From assembly GCA_015232455.1 (NCBI GenBank), contig JADFZQ010000002.1:1-64000 (forward strand): 64,000 nucleotides of DNA, in the 5' to 3' direction. Position 1 is the first letter of the stretch; each line of letters starts with the position of its first letter. This document shows positions 9,926-19,517 of the stretch, piece after piece. A program made the position numbers and the translations under genes. The stretch is from Desulfamplus sp. GTDB taxonomy: Bacteria; Desulfobacterota; Desulfobacteria; Desulfobacterales; Desulfobacteraceae. Below the pieces are notes generated by a model. The model did no database searches, was not told where the DNA came from, and saw only the letters and a program-made list of their open reading frames with translations.

Positions 9926-11035
9926 ATGTTAAAAATAAATGTTTATGACAGAGATTCAATAACTCCGCTTCGATCTCTTATGACAAATATAGGTTCTCTT
10001 TTGGCTTCTTTGTTAGCCATTGGCATTGTCTTTTTTCTGTGCGGTGTTAATCCTCTCTATGCAATTGCAAAGATATTTACTGGCTCTTTTGGCTCAATGT
10101 ATGGATTTAAAGAGACTATAACCAAAGCAATACCTCTAATATTGATTGGCGGAGGTCTTGCCCTTGCATTTAGAGCAAAGTTTTGGAATATCGGTGCTGA
10201 AGGTCAGCTTCTTATGGGGGCATTGATGGGAACATGGATTGGACTCACATGGGGTTCTTCTATTCCCTCGTCTATCTTGATTCCTATCATGTTTGCAGCG
10301 GGTTTTATTGGAGGAGCATTTCTTGGGCTTATTCCAGCAATATTAAAGATAAAGTTTTCTATTAATGAAGTTATCTCAACTTTAATGCTCAACTATATCT
10401 GTGCTGAACTTATAACCATGCTAATTGTTGGACCTTGGAAGGGCAATACCCGTTTTGGATTCCCCGGGACAAACAACCTTAATGATGCTGCACTTCTTGG
10501 AGTTATATCAGGGTCAAGAATACACTATGTTACTTTGATTATAGCAATTATATCTATTTTAATACTATCAATTATTGTATATAGAACACGATTTGGATAT
10601 GAAGTTAGAGTTATTGGTGAAAACCCAGAGGCAGGGAAGTATGCTGGAATTGATTTTTTTAAGACAACACTTGTTATTATGACTTTAAGCGGAGGTCTTG
10701 CAGGTGTTGCAGGTGTTGGTGAACTTGCTGGTATCCACCACTATCTTGGCTATCCTGCATCAATATCTTCAGGATATGGATTTACAGCAATTATCGTTGC
10801 ATGGCTTGCCAAACTTAATCCAATTTATGTATTAGTTTCTGCTTTGTTTTTTGCAGGTATTCTTGTAGGCGGTGATGCAATTCAAATATCTTTAGGATTG
10901 CCCGGTGCAACTGTCCAGATTGTAAATGGAATTTTGCTGGTTTTTCTTATTATGGGGGACTATTTTTTGAAACACAAAGTTATTGTAAGTTTTGCAAATA
11001 ATGACTCTAAAATAGCCTGTGCAGCAAAAAAATGA
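9926..11035 (+). CDS. ABC importer permease (NupP/YufP-like)
   Basis: 369 residues and strongly hydrophobic, with about eight to ten membrane segments. Motifs FWNIGAEGQLLMGAL and INEVISTLMLNYI are characteristic of the BPD_transp_2 permeases in nucleoside and sugar importers. It lies 180 bases after the ATPase gene and 20 bases before the second permease gene, so the three probably form one operon. The gap before it contains GGGGTCAATTAAGTT just upstream of the start, which resembles part of the MITE-like repeats at 3502 and 29259. Confidence 0.9.
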   Translation: MLKINVYDRDSITPLRSLMTNIGSLLASLLAIGIVFFLCGVNPLYAIAKIFTGSFGSMYGFKETITKAIPLILIGGGLALAFRAKFWNIGAEGQLLMGALMGTWIGLTWGSSIPSSILIPIMFAAGFIGGAFLGLIPAILKIKFSINEVISTLMLNYICAELITMLIVGPWKGNTRFGFPGTNNLNDAALLGVISGSRIHYVTLIIAIISILILSIIVYRTRFGYEVRVIGENPEAGKYAGIDFFKTTLVIMTLSGGLAGVAGVGELAGIHHYLGYPASISSGYGFTAIIVAWLAKLNPIYVLVSALFFAGILVGGDAIQISLGLPGATVQIVNGILLVFLIMGDYFLKHKVIVSFANNDSKIACAAKK

Positions 11036-11055
11036 AAAAAGGAATATAAAGATAG

Positions 11056-11976
11056 ATGGAAGATGTTGTAATTTCGGTTTTGCATAGAACAATGGTGGCT
11101 GGAACTCCACTGCTTCTTGGAACTGTTGGCGAGGTTATTTGTGAGCGTTCGGGAATATTGAATCTTGGTGTTGAGGGTGTTATGTCTGTTGGTGCTGTTG
11201 TAGCATTTGTTGTTACATATACCACTGGAAATCCATGGCTTGCACTTATAGCTGCCATTTTGGCTGGCATGATTATCTCTCTAATTCATGCTTTTGCATC
11301 TATAACACTTATGGCAAATCAGGTTGTATCTGGTCTTGCTTTAACTATGATAGGTCTTGGACTTTCTGGTATGGTTGGCAAACCTTATGTTGGCAAGCCA
11401 CTTGCAGTAAAGATGAACGATTTTGCAATACCTTGGCTTTCAGATATTCCATTTGTAGGACCACTGTTATTTAAGCAAAGTCCTTTTTTTTATATGGCAA
11501 TTCTTTTGGCACTTGCTGCATGGTTCTTTCTTGAAAGAACACTTGCTGGTATAAAAGTTCGCTCAACAGGAGAGAATCCAAGGGCAACTGAGACACAGGG
11601 TGTTAATGTTACTCTCGTAAGATATATCTGCGTAATTACTGGAGGGGCTTTTTCAGCTATGGCAGGGGCACATCTTTCAACATCATACAGCAAATCGTGG
11701 ATTGAAGGTATGACAGCGGGAAGAGGTTGGATTGTTATTGCCTTAACTATATTTGCACTATGGAACCCGGGAAAGGCAATTTTTGGCTCTTTTCTTTTTG
11801 GAGGAGTCTTTGTGCTTCAATATCTTCTTCAACCTGTTGGAATATCGCCAAACTTTCTTGCAATGCTTCCATATATTGCTACACTTTTGATTCTATTTGG
11901 TATGGGATTAAGGGATCGCAGAAGATTAAACGCTCCAGCACAACTTGGAGAGCCATACAAGAGAGGGGAAAGATAA
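11056..11976 (+). CDS. ABC importer permease (NupQ/YufQ-like)
   Basis: 306 residues and hydrophobic throughout. The N-terminal motif GTVGEVICERSGILNLGVEG is diagnostic of the second permease of BMP-family nucleoside/simple-sugar importers. It forms the membrane heterodimer with the permease encoded just upstream (20-base gap). The operon ends here, followed by three palindromes (12021-12098). No BMP-type lipoprotein gene is adjacent on either side. Confidence 0.9.
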   Translation: MEDVVISVLHRTMVAGTPLLLGTVGEVICERSGILNLGVEGVMSVGAVVAFVVTYTTGNPWLALIAAILAGMIISLIHAFASITLMANQVVSGLALTMIGLGLSGMVGKPYVGKPLAVKMNDFAIPWLSDIPFVGPLLFKQSPFFYMAILLALAAWFFLERTLAGIKVRSTGENPRATETQGVNVTLVRYICVITGGAFSAMAGAHLSTSYSKSWIEGMTAGRGWIVIALTIFALWNPGKAIFGSFLFGGVFVLQYLLQPVGISPNFLAMLPYIATLLILFGMGLRDRRRLNAPAQLGEPYKRGER

Positions 11977-12020
11977 TTTATTAACCGAGCGATAAATCGC
12001 ACGGCTAAGGATTGTAAAGA

Positions 12021-12098
12021 AGTCCACTAAAGTGGACTGTAATAATAGTCGGGGCTGCCGACTTTTTGTTATTTTAGCCCTGAAATTTATTTCAGGGC
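12021..12098. repeat. Triple-palindrome intergenic element between convergent genes
   Basis: Three palindromes in a row: AGTCCACT/AGTGGACT (12021-12038), AGTCGG/CCGACT (12047-12063) and GCCCTGAAA/TTTCAGGGC (12077-12098). The second is followed by TTTTT. The set resembles dispersed intergenic repeats found in other bacteria. It lies between the convergent permease and lytic transglycosylase genes, where it probably terminates transcription in one or both directions. Confidence 0.6.
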
Positions 12099-12106
12099 GT
12101 GAACTT

Positions 12107-13066
12107 TCAAATAGAAGAGTTATTTTTCAACAGATCAGAAATTTTCAAAAGTGTCTCAACATAGGGGTTGCTGTGGTTATACTTGTAGAGAACCTGAAAA
12201 GCCTCTTCTCTATTCAAATTTTGTTTCCAACCATGTTTCTTTAGGTAATTTGCAATGCTGTGTATCGCGTCTGCGTGGTTAAATAGATCAACCTTACCAT
12301 CTAAATTGCCATCTTTTGCAAGTGTCAAAGCATTGCTTGGCATAAATTGCGAGATACCCATAGCACCCGCATAAGACCCCTTTATCTCAACTGGATCAAT
12401 CCCCTCTCTTGCTGCATATTTTAAAAAAGCCTTTAATTCGCTATATGCCCATTTTGATTTTGAGGCTGCCTTTTTATCAAATTTATCTCGCTCTATCCTC
12501 TTCTCTTCTGACAAAAAGTTCCAAAGCCTCTCTTTTTCGGCAGTATCAGATAAAGCACTCATTGTTGAGAGAATATTTATAACTTCACGGTTGCCAAGAT
12601 ACGTTCCAAGACGAGTTTCAACAAGCATTATGGCTGTGATTATCGTTTTATCAACTCCATATATTGCTTGGGCATTGTCTAATTCTGATTGATGTTGTTG
12701 TATGTAGGCTGCGGCACTGTTAATTGATTTATCTGATAAAAACTGCTCATAATTGGCTTTAGACTCTGAGTGGACAAAAAACAGAGAGACCCCTTTAAGC
12801 TCAAGTGAAACTTTAGGGTTACTATATATTTTACCAATTTCGTCAACTGAAAATCCATCTTTAATTAAACGCTCTGTTACCGCGTTAAATGGTAGTTGAG
12901 CTGTTTTGGTGTTTAGAGCATACTCTTGACCAAATGTTGGGTTTGAATAAATAAATGATAATATAAAAATCAGATTGCACACCATCAAAAGCCTAAAGAA
13001 TCTAAAACACGATAAAGACAATCTGTAGGTAGTATAAATATTTTGTTTCAAAATATTGTATTGCAT
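12107..13066 (-). CDS. Lytic murein transglycosylase, MltB family
   Basis: 319 residues. The N-terminal 45 residues contain a hydrophobic run (FFRLLMVCNLIFILSFIY) that is a signal peptide or membrane anchor. The catalytic Glu lies in MLVETRLGTYLGN, matching the family motif VETxxG, and the C-terminal part holds GSYAGAMGISQFMPS, the SLT_2/MltB signature. Cleaves the MurNAc-GlcNAc bond of peptidoglycan in the periplasm to give 1,6-anhydro products. Single gene, convergent with the ABC permease and 31 bases downstream of dctM on the same strand. Confidence 0.88.
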   Translation of the reverse strand: MQYNILKQNIYTTYRLSLSCFRFFRLLMVCNLIFILSFIYSNPTFGQEYALNTKTAQLPFNAVTERLIKDGFSVDEIGKIYSNPKVSLELKGVSLFFVHSESKANYEQFLSDKSINSAAAYIQQHQSELDNAQAIYGVDKTIITAIMLVETRLGTYLGNREVINILSTMSALSDTAEKERLWNFLSEEKRIERDKFDKKAASKSKWAYSELKAFLKYAAREGIDPVEIKGSYAGAMGISQFMPSNALTLAKDGNLDGKVDLFNHADAIHSIANYLKKHGWKQNLNREEAFQVLYKYNHSNPYVETLLKISDLLKNNSSI

Positions 13067-13097
13067 AAAAACTCCAATTGTTTTGTTTATTTATACA

Positions 13098-14411
13098 TTA
13101 ATACATAAAATTAGGGAGAAACAGAACAATTTGTGGGAAAATCATTAAAATTATGATCCCAACTATTGTTGCAACTAAAAATGGAAAAATTCCCTTAAAG
13201 ATAGATTCAAGAGGTATCTCACCAACAACGTTTTGTGAGACCCCATAGACCACATAAACATTTATCCCAACAGGCGGAGTAATAACACCCATTTCAGTAA
13301 CAAGCACAATAATAACCCCAAACCAAATAGGATCGTAGCCAAGGTTCATTACAACTGGATAAAATACAGGAATCGTCAGCATAATCAGCCCTAAAGAGTC
13401 CATAAAACAGCCACCGATAAAGTATATTCCTACGATAATGCCCATTATCATATATGGAGGAAGATCAAATCCAGCAACCCATGTTGCTACGTCAAATGGT
13501 ATTCTTGTTACAGCAAGAAATTTGCCAAAAATAACAGCCCCTGCAATTAAAAACATTATCATGCTTGTAGTTTGCAAAGTTTCATAAAGAGATTTTACAA
13601 ATCCACCCCATGTTAGCTGTTTTCTGATTAAAGCAACGCTAATAATCCCAAAGACACCCACAGCAGCAGATTCAGTTGGGGTAAAAAATCCCCAGAAAAG
13701 ACCACTCATAACAAGGACAAAAACAGCAAGAGTATCCACAAGCCCTGTTATAGATTGAATTTTTTGTGCAATGGTGAATTTCTCTCCTTTGGGTCCATGT
13801 TCAGGATATATTTTGCATGTGATGTAAATTGAGGCTATAAAAAGGAAGGTCATCAAAATTGCTGGAAATATTCCAGATACAAATAATGCTCCAATAGATT
13901 GCTGCGTTAATATTCCATAGATAATAAGCACAATGCTTGGTGGCATAATCATTCCAAGTCCTCCGCCAGAGGCTACAGAACCTGCAGATAAAGAGTTTGA
14001 ATAACCAAATCTTTTCATTTCAGGCATTCCAACGGTCGCCATTGTAGCAGCAGTTGCTGGGCTTGAGCCGCAGACAGCACCAAAAGCTGTGCATGATGCA
14101 ACAGTTGCCATTGCAAGTCCGCCTTTTGTATTACCTAAAAAAGTGTAAGCGGTGTTGTAAAGTTTTCTGCTTATACCGCTGTTAAATGCAAGTTGACCCA
14201 TCAAGACATATAGAGGAATAGTTGAAAGATCGTAGGATATAAATGATTCATAAAAATTGCTTGGTAGAAGATTAAGAGATCCTTCAAAAGATATAAGAAT
14301 ACTAAAACCCACAAACCCCACCATTGTCATCACATAAGCTACCGGCATTTTAGTCATAAACATTGCAACCATTATAACAATACCGATAACACCAATTAAA
14401 GTAGGGTTCAT
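13098..14411 (-). CDS. dctM: TRAP transporter large permease DctM
   Basis: About 437 residues with some 12 to 13 membrane segments. Motifs SSPATAATMATVGMPEM and MIMPPSIVLIIYGI are typical of the large subunit of C4-dicarboxylate-type TRAP transporters. The ATG at 14411-14409 overlaps the dctQ TGA (ATGA), so the two are translationally coupled; this is the reason for preferring it over an upstream in-frame start. It uses the ion gradient to import an organic acid delivered by DctP. Confidence 0.92.
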   Translation of the reverse strand: MNPTLIGVIGIVIMVAMFMTKMPVAYVMTMVGFVGFSILISFEGSLNLLPSNFYESFISYDLSTIPLYVLMGQLAFNSGISRKLYNTAYTFLGNTKGGLAMATVASCTAFGAVCGSSPATAATMATVGMPEMKRFGYSNSLSAGSVASGGGLGMIMPPSIVLIIYGILTQQSIGALFVSGIFPAILMTFLFIASIYITCKIYPEHGPKGEKFTIAQKIQSITGLVDTLAVFVLVMSGLFWGFFTPTESAAVGVFGIISVALIRKQLTWGGFVKSLYETLQTTSMIMFLIAGAVIFGKFLAVTRIPFDVATWVAGFDLPPYMIMGIIVGIYFIGGCFMDSLGLIMLTIPVFYPVVMNLGYDPIWFGVIIVLVTEMGVITPPVGINVYVVYGVSQNVVGEIPLESIFKGIFPFLVATIVGIIILMIFPQIVLFLPNFMY

Positions 14412-14896
14412 CTTTTTTTGTTTTCTCCTAAAAATAAAATTATATCTTTCAACATAAATAAAGAAAAAATTAAAAAACAAACTCCCAATATATAGGCAAA
14501 ATAGTACATTGGAAGTTGCAAATTCATAGAACTCTCTCCAGACTGAGATCTAACCTGTGCAAAAATAAATATACGCCATGATACTATAGCCATAAGTATT
14601 GCAGAGAGGGTGTTTGTAATAAATTTTATGATAGCCTGACTCTTTTTTGAAAATAGTCTTATAATTATCTCAACTCCAATATGAACACCTTGTTTATGAG
14701 AATAAGGCAGAGATAAACCCATAGCAAGAATAGCAAATATAGATACAAGCTCTTCTGAACCAAATATTGGAGAGTTAAATGCGGTTCTTAGAAAAATATC
14801 GCTGCATGTAATTGCAGCCATTGCCACAATACAGGCAGCCGCCCCTTTTTTCATGTAATCTTGAACTTTATCAATAAAAAACCAAAATGAATTCAT
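14408..14896 (-). CDS. dctQ: TRAP transporter small permease DctQ
   Basis: 162 residues and four hydrophobic segments, the expected size for DctQ. The SDIFLRTAFNSPIFGSEE segment matches the family (FxxRxxxxxPxxxxEE). It overlaps dctM by four bases and lies 92 bases downstream of dctP, from which it is separated by a perfect 16-bp hairpin. Confidence 0.9.
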   Translation of the reverse strand: MNSFWFFIDKVQDYMKKGAAACIVAMAAITCSDIFLRTAFNSPIFGSEELVSIFAILAMGLSLPYSHKQGVHIGVEIIIRLFSKKSQAIIKFITNTLSAILMAIVSWRIFIFAQVRSQSGESSMNLQLPMYYFAYILGVCFLIFSLFMLKDIILFLGENKKR

Positions 14897-14921
14897 ATAA
14901 TACCTTGTGTTCTAAATATGA

Positions 14922-14956
14922 AAGATTTGACAACTTTCAAAAAGTTGTCAAATCTT
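14922..14956 (-). other. Perfect intercistronic hairpin between dctP and dctQ
   Basis: 16-bp perfect inverted repeat: AAGATTTGACAACTTT (14922-14937) and its complement (14941-14956) around a three-base loop. On the transcribed (minus) strand no T-run follows, so it is more likely an mRNA-stabilising or partial-attenuation structure than a full terminator. Such a structure would leave the binding-protein mRNA more abundant than the permease mRNA. Confidence 0.7.
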
Positions 14957-14988
14957 AATCTTGATACTTTAATAAATTGACAACTAAT

Positions 14989-16068
14989 CTACTTACTACT
15001 CTCAATTGATTTTTTAATAAAATCTACAACTTCTGTTCCCTTAAAACCTTTTGTGTTTAGCTCTTGGGCATAAGAGTTAATTGCAGGTGCAACTGCATTT
15101 TTCCATTTTTCTGACTCTTTAGCATCAAGAGTTATTATTTTATTTCCAGCTTCTGTAAAATATTGTTTACCAGCCAGATCAATCTCGTCCCATGCCTGAC
15201 CATGTTTTAATGTCCACTCTTTATTGATCTCAGAGATTGCCTTTTGAATTTCAGGAGATAAAGATGCCCATTTAGCCTTATTCATTGTTACAACCATAGT
15301 AGCAGTATAGCCAACTGAATTTTCAGCAACACAGTAGTCAAGAACTTCAGCAAGTTTCCAACCTTTGTTTGACTCTATTGGGTGTGTGCTACCATCTACA
15401 ATACCTTTTTGAAGGCTTGTGTAGGTCTCTTGCATACTTTGACCCACAGGTGTTCCGCCAAGTGCATTGACAAGATATGTGCTCATTCCAGTTGATCTTA
15501 TTTTAAGCCCTTTTATATCTGCTAAAGTTTTTATCTCTTTCTTCTTTGTGTGGATATAACCTGGACCGTGTGCATGGAGAAACATCACTTGAGTATCTTC
15601 AAACTCTTTAGGTTTAAACTCTTCCATAACAGCATTGGCAACCTTTGTTGCTACAACTCCATTGGTATAACCCATAGGCAGATCAACTGCACCCATAACT
15701 GGAAATCTTCCCCTTGTATAGGCTAAAACTGTCATACCAATATCTGCAACTCCTAAAGCAACGCTCTCATATATTTGAGGGGCTTTTGCTAAAGTTCCTC
15801 CTGGATAGTAATCAATCTTAACTGCACCATTGGTTCTTTTTTCAACCTCTTTGCACCAAGATTCAGCAAGCTGAGATTGAACATGAACAGGTGGGAAAAA
15901 ATTAGCGTATGTAAGTTTAACAGGATCAGCAGCCTTTGCGGTTTGGGTAAATATACCACCAATAAAACAACTAATAATAACAGCTATAACTGTTAGAGAG
16001 GATATAACAACTGCCTTTTCACTACTACTTTTTCTACTGTGAATCATCTTTAAAATCTCCTTTGTCAT
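14989..16068 (-). CDS. dctP: TRAP transporter substrate-binding protein DctP
   Basis: 359 residues. The N-terminal hydrophobic segment (VVISSLTVIAVIISCFIG) followed by TAKA is a signal peptide, so the protein is periplasmic. The DctP domain includes LTYANFFPPVHVQSQLAESW and the KGLKIRSTGMSTYLVNALGG segment with the conserved arginine that binds substrate carboxylate. First gene of the dctPQM operon. The ligand (C4-dicarboxylate, other organic or aromatic acid) is not predictable. Confidence 0.92.
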   Translation of the reverse strand: MTKEILKMIHSRKSSSEKAVVISSLTVIAVIISCFIGGIFTQTAKAADPVKLTYANFFPPVHVQSQLAESWCKEVEKRTNGAVKIDYYPGGTLAKAPQIYESVALGVADIGMTVLAYTRGRFPVMGAVDLPMGYTNGVVATKVANAVMEEFKPKEFEDTQVMFLHAHGPGYIHTKKKEIKTLADIKGLKIRSTGMSTYLVNALGGTPVGQSMQETYTSLQKGIVDGSTHPIESNKGWKLAEVLDYCVAENSVGYTATMVVTMNKAKWASLSPEIQKAISEINKEWTLKHGQAWDEIDLAGKQYFTEAGNKIITLDAKESEKWKNAVAPAINSYAQELNTKGFKGTEVVDFIKKSIESSK

Positions 16069-16535
16069 TAAAATAAGTTTCTGGAAATTAAGATTTCCGA
16101 AGAATTAAGGCTACCCAATATGGTTACCTCGGATTACTAAATAGTTCAGGATACACAAAGACTATCTCAACTAATTTAGTAAAAACAAAGCCCTTTATAA
16201 ATAGAATATGACTCTCTTTGCAATAAAAATTATGATGATGAAAAAACTTGGCATTATCTATGGTCAGATATAGTACTAAACTTTATCAGTTATTATTCTT
16301 ACTTGGTTGAATAATATATCGCCTATTAAATCAAATGGTTGATATATGATATCAAGTTCAATTTTGTAAGTAAGTAGTGTTCTCTCAAGATTTAACTGTT
16401 AGATATAATCGCTTTAATTTTACCCCTGCATTTTTGTTAGTAGATCCATAATCAATCTTAGAGATATTTTCATTTCTGGTTTCATACCAATTGGTAACTT
16501 CAAAATCTTTATTTAATCAAAGGATATAATTTTTT
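16069..16535. other. Divergent intergenic region between dctP and cas3
   Basis: 467 bases, very AT-rich. It must contain the dctPQM promoter (leftward) and the cas promoter (rightward). I see no hexamer pair strong enough to annotate, and no coding frame. An AAAGGA lies about 11 bases before the cas3 ATG. Confidence 0.4.
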
Positions 16536-19382
16536 ATGAAATCCCCTAAAAGAAAAACTGACACTACAAAATCATTTTTGTCGGATATTGATTTTCTTGC
16601 CAAAACTATCCGTTTGCCAAACAACCAAGTTTCAAAGGGTGTTGATGTTTATACTCACTGTAAAGTTGTTGGGCTTGTTGCTAAAGAGTTGATTAAACGA
16701 ATGCCTTTATGGCTTAGACAAAAACATTTTACACAAGGAAGCGAACTTGTAGCAGCAGTTCACGATATTGGAAAAATCAGTCCGGGATTTCAAAAGAAAA
16801 TTTACAGGGGCATTGTTAAATCTGTGGATATAGAGTCCACACAATCCTTTATAAAATCTCTTGATTTTGTACCAGATAATTTTGACAAAGAAGTTGGATA
16901 CCATTTTACAGTCAGTAAGATAGCTCTTGATGGTATTATCCCTCTTGATATTAGAGGACGCGATTTTATTTGCGAAATTGCTGGTCGTCATCATGGCAGA
17001 TCCATATCAAGTTCTGGTCAACCAAATGGCTCAAACTATGGCGGAGAAATATGGCAGGAAGCACGAGCAAAAGTTATCTCCCAACTTCAACACTATTTTA
17101 GTGTTGATTGGTCTGATATTGCTATTACTTCTGATTTTCAGGCAGACATCCTTTCTGGACTGACAACTGTTGCTGATTGGATAGGATCAGGCAAAGATTT
17201 TGACAATCTAAAGATTAAAGATATTTCTGATTCTGCTTTATGTTCTCTTGTTTCAGATGCCTTAGATAAAGCTGGATTTGTCTGTCCTGAAATATCTAAA
17301 GGCTTATCTTTTGGAGATATTTTTAAAGATAGCAGCCCGCCATATTCCCCATATACTCCTCACCCATTGCAAGAAAAAATGATAGAGGCAGTTACTGCTC
17401 AAGGAGTTTATGTTGTTGAGGCTCCAATGGGTCTTGGGAAAACAGAAGCAGCACTCTTTGCAGCTTACAAGATGCTTGAACAAAATCTTGCCACTGGTAT
17501 CTATTTTGCCCTTCCTACCCAATTGACATCAAATAAAATGGTTGAGCGTATGAACGAATTTTTAGAAAATATTTTGTCAAAAAGTTCACCACACAGAAAC
17601 TCTCTACTTTTACATAGTAACGCATGGCTAAGAGAAACAGAGATGGGCGAAGATTGCAAACCTGGTGGTTCATGGTTTGACTATCGCAAAAGAGGGCTTC
17701 TTGCTCCATTTGCCGTTGGAACAATTGATCAGGCTTTAATGGCAGCTATGAACGTAAAACATGGTTTTGTCAGAACTTTTGGTCTTGCTGGTAAAGTAGT
17801 AATTTTAGATGAGGTTCACTGCTACGACTCATATATAGGCACTATTATTGACCATTTAGTAAAAGTTTTAAGAGAAATCAACTGCACCGTGATCATCTTA
17901 AGTGCAACTCTTTCTGTAAATCGTAGAAAAGCTATTATTGGCACACTGGATAACAGCCCAAGTTATAATGAATCTATAAAGCCTACATCTCAAGAATCTG
18001 AATTTGCATACCCGCTTATCTCTGCTTTGCCTTTAGGAGATAGCCAAAGTTTACTCCCATTATCAGAAAACAGCCAAAAGCCAGAACTACTATCAGCAAT
18101 TAGCCAAAAGCCGATACCTCTATATTTTTCCGCCCCAGCAGTTGAAGAGCCAGAAATTTTAATCTCTGTTTGTCATAAAGATGAACTTGCTATTGAAGAA
18201 GCCCTTATTCGTGCAGAGCATGGAGAGTTAGTTTTATGGATTGAAAACAGCGTTGCAGAGGCTCAAGAGTTTTTTAGAATAATAGGTGCAAGAGCATCTG
18301 AAATTGGTGTTGAGTGCGGTCTTATTCACTCTCGTTTTACAAAAATAGATAGAGCAGCTAATGAAAATAGATGGGTAGGAATTTATGGAAAAAATGGGCG
18401 TAAGAGTAGAGCTAACCACTCAAAATCAGGCTGTATCCTAATTGGGACTCAGGTTCTTGAACAATCTTTAGATATTGACAGTGATTTTTTGGTCTCCCGC
18501 ATAGCTCCAGTGGATATGATACTGCAAAGAATTGGAAGATTGTGGCGTCATAGAACCAACGATCCACTAAGACCTAAACAGGCAAAAAGAGAGGCTTGGA
18601 TATTGTCGCCTTTGCTTGAAGATACAATATCGGATCCTGATAAATTTGGGAATAGCCGTTGGGTTTATGCACCTTATGTGCTGTATCGTAGCCTTGAGGT
18701 ATTGCTCAATGAAAATATTTTAGTAATTAACTGTGGAGATTCTGTTGGCTCACTTGATAGCCATATTATTAAATTAAATGGCATTAAAATAAGAGAACTT
18801 ATTGAAGCAACATATTCAGAGAGAGATGAAATTGAGCTTATGTCCAAATACAAATACAATCTTGAAAAAAATAAAGAGAAATTAAGAGGTCTTGCAAGAG
18901 TTGGGCTATCCAAAGGCGGAAAGACTCTGCCAGAGACCAATGCTTCAACCCGCTATTCTGAAAGAGAAAGCACTACTGTTGATCTGCTTTTGATCTTAGA
19001 AAAATGGAATGATGATAATGGTGTCAATCTTAAGCTTTATGATGGCTCAACTTTGCGATTATCTGATGATATTTCACTTAATCGAAAAGGGACAAAAGCG
19101 TGGCGTGAAATTGCAGTTGCTTTACAGAAAAATTGCGTAGCTGTGCCTGTTGATAAATCTCCCGCTTATTTTGAAATGAAATTTTTAGGAAATTTTGTCT
19201 ATCTTGGTAACGATAAATATGATACTGATAACAATGAAGCAAATCACCCCTTTCGTGCAGCAATAGTTAAAAGTAGCGGCACAATTGTTGGTCTTGGGCA
19301 GCGTGAGGCATCAGATAAATATTATCTACACTATGATTCATTGATTGGGTACGTTGCTCAAAAAAAGAGTTCTGAAAAATAG
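16536..19382 (+). CDS. cas3: Type I-E CRISPR helicase-nuclease Cas3
   Basis: 948 residues. N-terminal HD nuclease: H41 in YTHCKVVG, H76-D77 in AAVHDIGKISPGFQ, and HHGRS around residue 150. SF2 helicase: motif I APMGLGKTEAALF, motif II LDEVHCYDSY, motif III LSATLS, and motifs V-VI in GTQVLEQSLDID and LQRIGRLWRH. All key residues are present, so the protein should unwind and degrade DNA marked by Cascade. First gene of the cas operon, with casA starting 135 bases after it. Confidence 0.95.
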   Translation: MKSPKRKTDTTKSFLSDIDFLAKTIRLPNNQVSKGVDVYTHCKVVGLVAKELIKRMPLWLRQKHFTQGSELVAAVHDIGKISPGFQKKIYRGIVKSVDIESTQSFIKSLDFVPDNFDKEVGYHFTVSKIALDGIIPLDIRGRDFICEIAGRHHGRSISSSGQPNGSNYGGEIWQEARAKVISQLQHYFSVDWSDIAITSDFQADILSGLTTVADWIGSGKDFDNLKIKDISDSALCSLVSDALDKAGFVCPEISKGLSFGDIFKDSSPPYSPYTPHPLQEKMIEAVTAQGVYVVEAPMGLGKTEAALFAAYKMLEQNLATGIYFALPTQLTSNKMVERMNEFLENILSKSSPHRNSLLLHSNAWLRETEMGEDCKPGGSWFDYRKRGLLAPFAVGTIDQALMAAMNVKHGFVRTFGLAGKVVILDEVHCYDSYIGTIIDHLVKVLREINCTVIILSATLSVNRRKAIIGTLDNSPSYNESIKPTSQESEFAYPLISALPLGDSQSLLPLSENSQKPELLSAISQKPIPLYFSAPAVEEPEILISVCHKDELAIEEALIRAEHGELVLWIENSVAEAQEFFRIIGARASEIGVECGLIHSRFTKIDRAANENRWVGIYGKNGRKSRANHSKSGCILIGTQVLEQSLDIDSDFLVSRIAPVDMILQRIGRLWRHRTNDPLRPKQAKREAWILSPLLEDTISDPDKFGNSRWVYAPYVLYRSLEVLLNENILVINCGDSVGSLDSHIIKLNGIKIRELIEATYSERDEIELMSKYKYNLEKNKEKLRGLARVGLSKGGKTLPETNASTRYSERESTTVDLLLILEKWNDDNGVNLKLYDGSTLRLSDDISLNRKGTKAWREIAVALQKNCVAVPVDKSPAYFEMKFLGNFVYLGNDKYDTDNNEANHPFRAAIVKSSGTIVGLGQREASDKYYLHYDSLIGYVAQKKSSEK

Positions 19383-19517
19383 AAACCTTACTTTGTCTGA
19401 ATCACGGATTTTTCATTGATTAAGTGATTGCACGGATTAAAAATCAGTGCAATCGGTGTAATCAGGTTAATCAGTAATTCAGACATCCTAATTTTTAATC
19501 AGGATTGGAGGAAAGAG

